Below, in pieces: positions 24,401 through 35,352 of a stretch of DNA of 64,000 nucleotides; positions within the stretch are counted from its first letter, which is position 1; each line of letters opens with the position of its first letter. Origin of the DNA: Toxoplasma gondii ME49. Taxonomy: Eukaryota; Apicomplexa; Conoidasida; Eucoccidiorida; Sarcocystidae. Under the pieces are notes generated by a model. That model worked only from the letters and a program-made list of their open reading frames with translations. It was not told the DNA's origin and ran no database searches. Where the stretch lies: the NCBI RefSeq assembly GCF_000006565.2, contig NC_031476.1:1698458-1762457 (forward strand), in the 5' to 3' direction. Position numbers and translations under genes: made by a program.

Positions 24401-27400
24401 GTCTTACGGCCTAGAAGGACGAAACAAATGGAGGCAGAGGATAGAAAAGGTAGAAAGTCGCGTGGCAAATGGATATCTTGCTGAAAACATCTGTTCGTCT
24501 ATCGTTAAGGAATGCAAGCATTCATACGCCAAGGTGAGGCAGGTCTCCTCTCGTACAGCGCGTAAACGGTGAGGCTTAAATATTCACATATAAATACTTG
24601 CCCGTGGAATACGCTCGGCGACTGCGGATGTGTCCGTGGTGACCGGGTCACCTATATGCCTAGTTATGAATATATTTCGATACATTTGGGACGTCAGCAC
24701 AATCCTGTCGAGCAACCGTTGCCGCCTTTCTAACTCAAAGAAGGAAAGGGAGAGAAGAGGAGCGACGAAGCTTCGATGCATGCCGTTTGAGGACTCAGGG
24801 GCAAACGAGGCTATCGGGAAGAAAAGTCAAACGAGAAAGGGATCCACAAAAGAAAGAGCAGAAGGGAAGTGGAACTGCACACTCGCAATGACGGAAACCA
24901 GCAAGCCTGCATGCTTCACGTATCGGCACCTCCACCTGAAAACCTACTCCCTGGTAAGGCGCACACCGTGGGCTCACGGATGGTGGATAGCAGGCAGGCA
25001 TCTCTCCGAGACATGCACGTGGACGACCCTACGTTATTTGCCCTCTCTCTTTAAGGGGAAATGTAGCATGCACTGGCGTATGGTCGTCTCTGATACTTCT
25101 TGAGGCACCATGTCATTTACACAGGTCGACCATGTATCATCTACATCCGTTAATCAGAGCCATTGATATCTATTACGGCGAGCGGGATTGCATCTGTGAT
25201 CTTTCGAAGGGGTCACAAGCTGGGTGCGCAAACCCATGTGACAAAGTAAGGTGCTTGTGTTTTCTCTGTCTCTTTCTGGGTCATATTTTTCAACGAAAAT
25301 GTCAAAATGATACCTGTGCCTCGCAAAGCCCCTTCGAGTTCGTTTCTTTGGGCTTCTTACTCGTCGTTCCTTAGGAAAAACGAAAGAACACAACTACGGT
25401 AGAATATGTACCTTCGACCGCAACCAGGACACACCTGCAGTCCCGTGAGAGAAGCGATGAAAAGAGTCAATAGGAAGGAATATAGAAATGTTGCTTCCAA
25501 AACTAGACAGTGTCACGAGAGAAATGACGACTGGTTGGACACGCGAACGAGTGTATGCAAACATACTATTTACACGTATATATATATATATATATATATA
25601 CAAATCTGCTTTTCTACCGAAACAGGAAAATCAGAGTGGTATTGGACGGACAGGTAAATCGAGAAAAAGACAGCAAACGAGAGTGAAGGGGGAGACCGAA
25701 AATGCGCAGTTTAAGGGAAGAATGTACCTCCAAATGCAGACGAGACAACTAATGAATTCAGTCGATAGGCAAATACGTCGCACACATACACACTATACAC
25801 AAATTTGAATATATGCGAAAGACAAACACGTGGACTAATTGATGGATCTCGATACAGGGACAGAGAGAAAGAAGTGCTTTCCTCACAACTATCTAGACAG
25901 GTAAGTAGACAGCAGGGCAGGGAGTTATGAGAACAGAGGTTGCGATAAGAGAAATTGAGCAGATGTCAATCTCAGTGGTTCCTTCGTACCTGCAAGCGGT
26001 GAAGGACAACCACCTTGCACTTACAAGCTAAACCGAGACAGAAGGAGCGCAACACCGACCGTACAAACATGTTGCCTCTCTCAGTTCTATCTGTCTTGCA
26101 TTCTGCTTGCCTCTTCGAGGACTCTGTCTCTGTCGTTCGCTGCGCGGAACGCTCTCTAAAAGGTAGACGGAGACTTGCGTAGGAATAAGACCGACAGCGG
26201 AAAGTGAAGAAAGAATGTTGGATTTTCAGATCGCACGACAATGAAGTTGTTCCACACCGGTGATGTTCAAGACGTAATACATGGATCACTAACGAATGGC
26301 GTAAGGAGCATCTATAATTTGTGCAGTGTCACGGGAGATAAACTACAGGATAACTCTGAGGTCGATGCCGATGACCAGTGGGCAAGAGACACGAAGAGGA
26401 CAACATGCTGTGCTGAAGACGTGATGCATAAAATGCATGGGGTGTGGCTGAACAGGCCGACGGAGCTGATGCCTCAAACCACCCTTCTGCGACAGTTTCA
26501 TTTTCTCGTTTCTCGTGCGCCGATTCAAGTTGGACCTACGTCCTGTAGACAGCAAGAACAAAGAAGAGTGGACTCCAAAACAGATGAATCAAGATGCGTA
26601 GACACCGAGAAAATGGGCACACAGAAGACAGTTGCGGGCTGAGGAGAGGAGCAAGTGGCGTCAGGGGGACAGGGTCACCGGAGGGATCTCGAAACGATGA
26701 GACGAACCAGAGAAGAGAGAGGAGAGAAGAGAAAAAGGAGGTGCGAGCGGTGGAAGAAAACAGAGCAAGACAGAAGGAGAAGAGATAAGCCAGGGAGGCA
26801 CGGCAGCTAGAAGGCAACACGCGAAGGCTTCAGGGGTGAGTTGGAAAGCACGTAGCAAATACTAGCAAATGCGAGAAAGAAGCGGATGAGACAACCAAAG
26901 GAGGCCGAAAGAGAACTCGAAAGGAAAAGGGTAGCGTTCGCGAGAGATGGCCATGCAGAAAGACGAAGGGTACGTTGGCGTTGACTTACACTCTGAAAGT
27001 CCAAAAATAAAAGACACGCGATCCTTTCGATGCTGGACGAAGGACGAAACCGCGAAAGACACCAGGAGAATCATAGGAGCGTCCAACCACGAAGAATAGA
27101 CCCTCCTGGTCTCTGTGCGTGTGCATAGCAATGCATGTACATGTGTGTATTAGCGCGCATGTGCGTGAGCGTGTGAATATGTATAGTCATTCAAAGGTCA
27201 ATCGTGTACATCGGAAATTGACGGATACGCAGGGACGTTTACGAAGATGCAGCTCGGCGTGGAAGCACCATTCTCCTGTTGAAAGAGACCTCAGCAGCCT
27301 CCAACGCGCAAACTGGTATGTCGCAGGTTACCCTGAAGAAACAGAATGATGCACGAGTGAAGGAAACCGGAAGAAGAGATGTCCTTTTCGTCTTCGATGC

Positions 27401-30400
27401 GTTTTTGATCCAGCAAGAACTCTGCAGAAACAGACAGGCTTACCATCTGCAACCGCGAAATCGGACGCAAAACGCCGCGCCAGCTGAAGATGGTGTGGAA
27501 GCAGAAACGCAAGAGTGAAGAGAGGAAACTCCGTGCGACAACACTTGTACTCGTGGGAGGATTAGGAGACAGTGGCACAAATGCGAAAGCAGACAGAAGA
27601 AACATTCAACAGTGAAAGGCCAAAGCAGACGCTGAACCAAGCGCCTCGCAAAGTAACTTACGAACTGAGAAAAAAGACAGCAACGTTCGACGCTTCATCT
27701 CCGACTCCGTTCTGGTCCTCTCCCTTCACCTCTTTTCTGTTGCTGAGACAAATGGGCGGCTTTGGGAACAGTGGCGAGCAAAAACTGCTTACCTCCTGGA
27801 GGCCGCCGGAATGCAAGGAGAGTTCAAACGGACATTAGCCGACAATGCTGCGACCAGTTATCCTATCTATGGCGTATACAGTCGCGTTAGAAGAAGGTAC
27901 AGAAAAACGCAGAATCATGAACAGGGCGCTCAATGCAAGCGTACACACGTGTACATGCCTGTCTCTGCATAGATCTAGTAAGGCAGATACGGATCATGCA
28001 TCCTCTCGTTCCGTACACTGGCGGAGATTTATTTAGAGAGGCGCGTATATGAACACAAACATACACACGCACACATTTACATAATTGCCTATGGATGTGC
28101 ACAGGTGTGGAACGGCAAGATTTCATGAAAAGAGACTCGCTTGGCAGGCAGGACAGAATCACGTGAAGAGCGGTAACTTACGCTCTGAACCAGAAGAGGA
28201 TACCGACACAGAAAGACTCGGATGAGAGACAGCGTCGATGTCTCTGGCGCGAGATACTAGGTTGCTTTGCGCAGAAGGGGAGGTACGTATCTAGCAAACT
28301 CGGTCTGCCGATTTTCAATCCCTGAGAATGGTTGACAGATCTTTCGTCCTGCCGGCTTACAATCTGAACAAGTGAACAGGTTTCCAGTTGAGGACCAATT
28401 CACCTCGAAACAAAATCGATGCGTTGTTCTCTCCATGTGGAGTCGGAGACGCGGATTTTCTGCAGCGCCGTTCTCTCTCTCGCTTTCATTCGATCGCCCG
28501 CTTCCCATCATGTCAATGTGCGTATCCACTTGCCGCACCGGAATGCCCTCTAGGTTGCATTTTCGATGGAATCTGCTTTCTCTTCGCCTTAAAATAACAC
28601 GTATCTGCAGACGTATCCTTTTACGAGTACATTTTTTCGCGAGAGAGAATCCTTCATGTTTTTCTACTTGCGTCTTAATAGTATCGGCGTCCATATAGAC
28701 GCATTCGTCTGTGTGCATCTATATCTGTTCATCTAACATTGTTGTTGAGGCGCCTCTATGTTCTGCGGCAGCGGCTGGATGGTTTGACTGCAAGAAAGTA
28801 AGTTAAAGTGTAGTGGGTGAGGGAGTTGTAGAACAACCAGGGTGAAAGCCGCTTACCCTCTGTGGTGTTGGATGAAAGAAAGGAAGAAGGGAGAAGAACT
28901 GTTGCGAGAAACGGCTTGCAGTAGTTCCAACCCACATGCAGAAAACCAAGAGTTCACATGCAAAAGAACCCAAGCACCACTATTATATAGATCCACAAAG
29001 TCAACTACCTGTTTCACCAATAATTACGGAACTGATTTCTACGTGGAGTCGCTTGAATGTGCATATATATATATATATATACGTATATATCCATAAGTGT
29101 ACATATTAACATACACGTGCATGTACATATACAAACGCAGATGTATAGTCACATTCAGGCAGATATCGGTGTATCTACAGACACCTTGAGACCACACAGG
29201 AGTAATTACGCTCATATGTGTACATGCATGTGAAAGCAGAAGAAGTGTGTAGTCGGCGAGCTTGCTTTTGCGCCAGCAGGTGATTTCCTCTCCCGTCCAC
29301 TAATGAAGAGTTGCCCCTTTTCGGCTTACTTTCTGATCAAAACAAAGATACGAGTGAGTGCACAGATCTCCGAAATATGTATGTCCATGTATTTCTCGCA
29401 CCGACACAGCGGGGCACCTGAATCGTGGATCAGGACTCTCCTCATCAAAAAGAGGATTGCTTACATTCTGAGAATCAAGACCAGCCAGAACAAACCAAAG
29501 AAACGCGTGGTTTCGAGCTTTTTATAGGTCCTACTATAACGGTTGTACATGTCTGCTCCGTACATCTCGAGGGTGGTTAGCAACTCTGCAGGTACCGGTA
29601 CTCCAGATACCACACTGAAAGTTGCCTTGTATCCTTGTGTGTTAATGACTGCCGCTACACGTTTATCGAACTTGACTGGGTTATTCTACCCACATGCATC
29701 TTTCTTCTCTATTTGCCGCACCACTCGCGAGGCAGAAGGCCGAGACGGAGAAAGACGAAGGAACCAGAGGGCATCCACGAGACAGTCTGGTTCGGCGAAG
29801 CACGAAAGAGGGAAGAATATGGAAAATAAAGCAGTCTGACGGAGAGACGAGCTTACGCGCTGTTGAAAAAACGCCAGTGTGAAAATGAGGCTTGGTCCAG
29901 CTTAGTGAAGAGGCAGAGACTCGGATTCGCCATTCATGAATAAGCAAACAAATCCGCCACGAAATAGCTTCGCACTGCAACACGACGAGCATCGCGCAGA
30001 CGTCGAGTGCCATGCAGACAGAGAGAGACATCGGATGATCGAAAAATGAGTTTCAAGGTGGGCCGATGATATTATCCTGAGCAGCGGCACCTCTCTTGCA
30101 TCGCATGCAAGCGGTAACTGGAACCAAGACAGGCTCGAAAACTAGAACGACAAGGAGACGAAAGACACTGGATAATGAAATCACACATCAAAGTGAAAAG
30201 AACACTGACGTTCACCTGTTTGTTCCGCAAGACGGAGGGAGCACAGACGACACAACGATGCACCGGATAAAACGGCAGGACAGGTAAGAACAAGCAAACG
30301 TCGTGCAAAAGCGGCTTCTAACCAAGTGTCGAGTTTGTGATTTCTGTGCCACGTTCGAGAAACGAAACTTGTCCTGTTCCTCTCTCCGATGAACCCAGTC

Positions 30401-33400
30401 AAACCGCATGATGTTCCACTTACTTCCTAACAAGGCAAACGAAAATGGCGCCCACGAAGGTCGAAAGAAGATTCAAAACGAGTTTTCGCCTTTCCTCCAC
30501 GCGTTCTACGTTTCTGACTCTATGGACTGGAAATACGCCAGATCCAACTTCGACAAAAAACAGAGGCAGCCTTTGCAGGCCACAGCAACCAAATCGTGCA
30601 CCATACACGTTGTATGCACCCAGGATTGTGCTAGAATGCATACACATCTAGAAGCTACTTCCTATATCTTCATTAGTGTGCTGTTGCAGTACATGCATAG
30701 GACGTGAGGGTGAGAGGGGCGAGGCAGAGGAAGATCTTCGTTCACAGGCACTGCGGAGAAGAGCGGCCAGGTTCGATTGCGTAGGCTACGAAAAGTCTAC
30801 AGGCGTTTTACTTCAACAGCTTACCACACACACCCGTAGGCAGCAGGCAAAAGAGACGACAAGAGCGGGGTCCTACTTGGCTTCGAGATTACCAAACGCC
30901 TTACTGCTGCAGGGATCTGCGAGAAGAGACAGCGGAAAGCAGGAAGAAGGCGAGAAACATAGAGTGAATTCGAAACAGGAGCACAAGAGGAAAAACAAGA
31001 CTTTCAGCTCGGTGTGTGAACTAGCGGAAGAAGCAAACTGTCACGAAGCTGGACGACTTCTCTCTGTTGGCGTGACACGCTTTCGTCGGTTTGAGTCTCC
31101 TCCCTTACTTGAAGCTGTGAAGAGGTCAGAAGAGCACAGAGAAGACAGTCAAGTCATTTGTCTCACTCGCAACGCACACCGGACTGAAAACTGCTATCTC
31201 AGCAAATGGATCTTTTGACACAAAAAAAGAAAAGAAGAAGTGCCTACGATCTGCAAATGGCATGCCAAGCACGAGGGACAAGAACACGTTCTGAGATACA
31301 CTCCTGCTGTACGGACTGCCGAAAAAGACGCGAGGAAGTCCGCGACAGGCAAGCCAACTTGATGGTGGCGAGCCGTGCTGGCGGTCTCGGGGCACAGGGA
31401 ACATACTGTCTTGTATTTTCTCCGGAGCCCAGTCCCTTGTCTAAGTAAACATATATAGATATGTACAAAAAGGGATATTTCTATCATGCCTCAACACAGA
31501 GAGAGATGTTCAAGCAGATGTGCACACACAAATACGTGTGTGATGTTTACAAGAAACAATCAAGATAGACGTGTCTACGCCAGTATTTGCATGTATTCAA
31601 GTGTATACATGTCCCTCTGCTGCTTCTCTACGTTTCTCTCAGTTTGTTTAATCGTTTGAGCGTTCACTCGCTTCCTAAAAATAGTGTATCTCTCGGTCTC
31701 GACCGAGGATCCTTCTGGTGTCGCGTGCGTCCCTCACCTGCGATCTGTCACCAGGGCCGCAAAGACGGCATTGACCCACATTTTGTTTGCAAGCATATCT
31801 GCGTAGGTCCGCCTGGCTGCCCCATTGACGTAAAAACGTGCCAGCGTTCCTCATGCAGATGTGTGGAGGGCATATGGAGACAAAACGCGCAACAAGCCGA
31901 CTTGTTCCGTTTTCGACTTGTGCTTTCAGTGTCAGGAAGCGAAGACGCGTACTTCCTGAATCGCGCGTGCACACCTAAGTAAGACGCAGTGCGTTTGCAG
32001 AGGCCCAGGGATAGATTTTGAACTGGCCGGAAAGAATTCTTGGATCTTCGACTGCGCCCCTCAGTCAGACTCACCTCGACTCAAAGGGTATTTGACATCG
32101 ATGCCAAGCGACAACCGCCCGCAAGTAACCGATTCGCATGCTTTTTTGTCCATCTTTCCTTGTAACAGTGACGCAAACAAAAAGTGTAGATTAGCTCGGG
32201 GACGCCAAGTGCATACGTGAATCACGTTTGTCCATGGAATCATATACTTGAGTGGGAATAAATGATTATAAATATTCATTCCACATAAAGAAACCTGCGC
32301 GCATGGACAGTTTGCCTTCATGCATTATCGAACACAAAGGTAAAGCCCAAGATAGGCAAATCGCCAGATGTTCTAGTGGCTTGCCCTCTGCATTTGTTCT
32401 TGACTCATCGGCAAGGACCTACTCCCTGTTACGACGCGAAAGAATACACTGACTGCGGAACGGAATTATCAATGAACCGCAGAAGGTGCTAGGCAGAAAC
32501 AGCAGCAACGCTTCTGTAGAGTACACCGATCTCCCTTTCTGTTCCATTTCTCCGTTACTCTACTGACCTGAAGGCAACAAGTGTGTTTCGTGAATGCGCA
32601 GGACCCTTTCCTTCTTTGCCCGGAGACAGGTCTTGTCTCCCCACGCTTCTGAGTCGTTCAGGACAGAGCAGCCCTTCGACACTGGTGACAGCAAGGCAAA
32701 GATTCTCTTTCGCTCTTCGCTCCTGAGGGATCCTCAGGGTGGGAGAAGACTTCGAAATGACAGCAGTTGCCCTTCTTTCCGCGAACCAGCAGCCGATCTG
32801 TGTCTTTGTTATATCTCATGACATGTCTCGGCACTCTGTTGTACCCGCTCAGTTCGAGAACAATGGACAGAGACTGCATGCAAGTGTCCATACAACAGAA
32901 AACGGACTTACAATCTGAAGGCGCCAACAGCGATACAGACGCAGTGACGTGGTGAGAAGGGGAAGTTAAGGAGGAGCAGCAGACCATTGTGGCCAGGCTG
33001 TCCGCCACAAGCCTCTTCACGGTTCTCATGACCCGCAGTGACTAAACGCAAAACGAGAGAGTCATTCTTGGTGTCTACTGTTCTCTGTGAAATGAAACTG
33101 ACTTGCACTCACTTGCTGAGAGGAAGGGAGCAAAGTAGCAACACGAGCGAGGAGCGCTGACGGCAGCAAGGTAATCGATCTCCAGAGATAAAAGAAAACA
33201 CACGAGAACCTGGGGAAGCGTGAGAAGCGAGAGGCGGGACTGTGCACATTTTACAGCTCCACATACGCTACATTTGTTTGCCTGATCGCGACTAACGTCA
33301 ATCATTTCGCTCGAGATGCATAGCTAGGTTCTCTGTGTTGTCGTATCTGCACGAATCTCTCGTAAATACATGCGGAGACACACACCCACATGGGAAAGCA

Positions 33401-35352
33401 TATGTGTGCCTAAGCTAATGCACAAATGACCTATCTACATATATTGATGCAGGCGCGTGTACTTGAGTTATCGCGTAGGAAAAACACAAGCAAGAGACCG
33501 CAGCCGCGGTGATGGAAAAAAAGAGGCGAAGGCACCGTGAGTGTGTGCGCTGTGTGCGTGCTCTGCTGACGGGAAAGAAAAACGGATTCGACACGCATAA
33601 GGATAACAAACCACGCCAGACGGCAAACTAGAAATGAAACAAACGTCTTACCGTTTTGGCCTGAATAGAATGACAGAAAGGCCAAATCGAAGAAACCACA
33701 CAGAAATGGGTTCCTTCTTGCAGAGAAGAGGCGAGACAGGCAACACACGAAGCCAGCTCAAGAGTTGAGTCTTTCGTGCATATATGCAAGCGCAAAAAGA
33801 ACACGAGAGAAGGGGCGGCAACAATTGCCTGACGCCAGAGAGTAGAAAAAACGAACGAGGGAAATCGGAGAAAAGAAAACAGCAGACGAACAGGCATGAA
33901 CAGCGAAACGAAGAGAAGACGCTGGCAAGAAGCAGAGGGAAAACGAAGACAGGAAATGGTTTAAAGACTTACCCACGTCTCATACTGCACTCACCACACA
34001 GGGGACAGCAACAGAAGCGTAAATAAAACATAGGAGAAATTAAGGAAGACAGCTCGTGTGAAAGAAGGCGAACAGCCGCTCTCTTCCCGCAGTAGGAACT
34101 GTTCAGAAACTAATCAAAGAAGATGAAGGACTGAGGAGAAGGGAAGGAGAAGCGAAGAGAGCAATTGAGAAAGGTCAGAGAAACAAACATGATTGAGCGG
34201 GTCAGTGAAGAAAGCAGCAGAATGAGAGGAGCATGCTGACGGAAAAAGATCTGAACGCTTACAGCCTGAGGGAAGAGCATGAAAACCACGACACAGCGGT
34301 GTGAGACCCAGCGTGTACATTAAGAGCCGATACCCTCCCTTCCACAGAGGTGTGCTGGATTGTTTTTCTGTAGATCTGTCTATCGACACATATGAGTATG
34401 AGGATGTATGTATACACGTTGCACGGATGCAGGTGAGCGCCCTGAACGCAGCCGTGTTCTTCATCAAGTTTCTGCGTTTCTCGTGGGTTGTTTCTGTGCC
34501 TTTTCCCCTGTTTCATCTCGGACATGCAGACCGAAATGAGTCTGTGTTGACAACAGCAATGTTTTTCCCGGTTGTCTTGCTCTTTCTCATCATTGTGCTG
34601 CCATTCACTTGCCCCTCCACCCCCCCCCACCTTTCTTGCACGTTGTTTTCAGCCTCTCGATTGTTCATACTGTCAGCTCTTTAGGACGGGCCTGGAGAGA
34701 ACGAAAGGGCAGCAAGTGAGAATAGCTCGCACCTTTTCTTTCCCGTTTCGCTAAACGATCAGAGCCTCGTAGTGAGAGAACCAAAGGAAATATGAAGACC
34801 CAAATAGCGACGGAAAAAGGGCCAGAGAGAGAGACACAGACAAAGGGAGAACAAAGGCAGATAGGTAACCGCGAACAAAGTGTACAACGAGGTGCAGTGA
34901 CAACGACAGCCCTCCGAAAACCAGATACGTCCGGAGATATGGACTTCCCTTCTTCTACAGTTTCCACAGGGAGCCGACGAAATATTTCTCTGGCTTGTCT
35001 GCAAGCTTTGCCATGACCGTTTTCCTTCCTCATCCGCGGGACGATGAGACGCTTGGGATTCCCCTATCCTTTCGCTAAAAAAGGCTTGCATGTCCTCATT
35101 CAGCTCGCAGACGAGACTTACTTCGCCTCTGCCGCCCCTCTCGCCCTGCGGTGCGCCTTCATCTGCAGACAGAGACAGGCCAAGAACACTAGAGAAAGTG
35201 ACTAAGGCAACCAATCGCGGGATTCCAGCGTCTGCAAGCGGAGCCTTTCTCTCGTTTGCTCTGATGCCGACGATGCGACAGAGAAATGTGTGGTCGTCGC
35301 AACCAGAACGGCAAACACGCAGCTGTAAGAAGTTACAAGCGACAAGGATCAT
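15066..35352 (-). CDS. Micro-exon gene: single-pass membrane protein assembled from ~50 exons (~274 aa)
   Basis: The gene spans about 20 kb. Exon 1 is 35122-35352, the last exon is 15066-15440, and 48 internal micro-exons of 3-21 nt lie between (listed in the block entries). Every internal exon is a multiple of three and phase 0, and both end exons are phase 0 at the junctions, so inclusion or skipping never shifts frame. Concatenated, the 48 exons give 73 codons with no stop. The product should have an N-terminal part with a hydrophobic stretch, a charged and probably helical middle, then TVVIFCFALASALVASVVLL as a membrane anchor and a ~80-residue Lys/Glu/Pro-rich tail. No family is recognised. 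Seen: splice-site pairs, lengths, phase and open frame. Inferred: that most exons are joined in one mRNA. The start is ATG at 35352 with an in-frame TAA just upstream. A strong acceptor at 35323 leaves open that exon 1 is really an internal exon of 201 nt. Confidence 0.8.
15726..18846 (-). other. Micro-exon block 5 (3'-most eight exons)
   Basis: In transcript order with encoded residues: 18844-18846 A, 18491-18493 E, 18058-18060 L, 17808-17810 L, 16923-16925 R, 16654-16656 S, 16141-16143 I, 15726-15731 VQ. Each is preceded by a pyrimidine-rich tract ending in CAG and followed by GTAAGN, GTACGN, GTGAGT or, for the last, GTGACA. Examples of acceptors: CCCTCTTTCAG before 18846 and CTTCTGCTGCAG before 16925. 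A further 18-nt candidate (RRDSAQ, low end at about 15537, donor GTATTT) lies before the last exon but has a weak acceptor and is not counted. Confidence 0.7.
19596..22566 (-). other. Micro-exon block 4 (eight exons)
   Basis: In order: 22561-22566 GN, 22288-22293 EE, 22025-22027 H, 21701-21703 V, 21158-21166 KKI, 20640-20642 K, 20132-20134 E, 19596-19598 M. Donors are GTAAGN, GTAGGN or GTGCGT. Acceptors such as TTTCCTCTTCAG (21158-21166) and GGTTTACCAG (20640-20642) are strong; the one before EE is weaker. For GN, a second strong acceptor (TTTTCATTGCAG) would give a 198-nt exon 22561-22758 that stays in frame without a stop. Confidence 0.7.
21283..21304. repeat. (TA)n microsatellite
   Basis: TA run in a micro-exon gene intron, about 120 nt upstream (transcript sense) of exon 21158-21166. 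Similar runs lie near 20446-20461, 25575-25600 and 29060-29082, all inside introns of the same gene. Confidence 0.9.
23269..26992 (-). other. Micro-exon block 3 (ten exons)
   Basis: In order: 26990-26992 S, 26540-26542 D, 26025-26027 L, 25887-25892 IV, 25361-25369 ERR, 24948-24950 G, 24408-24410 A, 23993-23995 E, 23766-23768 L, 23269-23271 K. Donors are GTAAGN, GTAGGT, GTACGN or GTGAGN. The acceptor before ERR ends in AAG rather than CAG but follows a long T-rich tract. An extra single-codon candidate, 25217-25219 (L, donor GTGACC), fits the same pattern with a weaker donor and is not counted. Confidence 0.7.
27444..30916 (-). other. Micro-exon block 2 (eleven exons)
   Basis: In order: 30905-30916 IPAA, 30424-30426 E, 29857-29859 R, 29465-29467 N, 29330-29332 K, 28857-28859 R, 28361-28363 I, 28182-28184 S, 27793-27795 E, 27662-27664 F, 27444-27446 M. 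This is the densest and cleanest part: ten consecutive one-codon exons, all with GTAAGN donors and acceptors ending in CAG or TAG after pyrimidine tracts (for example CTGTCTTTTTTCTCAG before 27664). Introns are about 130-570 nt. Confidence 0.8.
31109..34691 (-). other. Micro-exon block 1 (5'-most eleven exons)
   Basis: In order: 34671-34691 ARPKELT, 34263-34265 A, 33973-33984 YETW, 33652-33660 AKT, 33113-33115 Q, 32912-32914 I, 32559-32567 VSR, 32423-32425 G, 31953-31955 E, 31248-31250 I, 31109-31114 LQ. Exon size varies most here (21, 12, 9, 9, 6 and 3 nt) and every one is a multiple of three. Donors are GTATGA, GTAAGN, GTGAGT, GTAACG, GTAGGN and GTACGC. A candidate single-codon exon at 31313-31315 (S) is only 62 nt from the next acceptor. 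Confidence 0.7.
35122..35352 (-). other. 5' exon of the micro-exon gene
   Basis: ATG at 35352 opens 77 codons to the donor GTAAGT at 35121. The product starts MILVACNFLQLRVCRSGC, has a moderately hydrophobic stretch (LVALVTFSSVLGLSLS) about residues 47-62 and ends GAPQGERGGRGE at phase 0. Two internal acceptors compete: one after CTTCTTACAG (exon would begin at 35322, 201 nt, same frame) and a very pyrimidine-rich one after GTCTCTGTCTGCAG (exon would begin at 35162, 41 nt, needing phase 1). The true 5' end may therefore lie further upstream. Confidence 0.6.

Noticed and set aside
28286..28303. Possible 18-nt exon TEFARY
   Set aside because: The intron to the upstream exon at 28361 would be only about 57 nt and the acceptor lacks a pyrimidine tract.
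31285..31290. CAG-AAC-GTGTTC site
   Set aside because: Only about 34 nt from the next acceptor and with a poor donor.
33147..33158. Possible 12-nt exon RSSL
   Set aside because: It would leave an intron of about 30 nt before the next acceptor at 33116, too short to splice.
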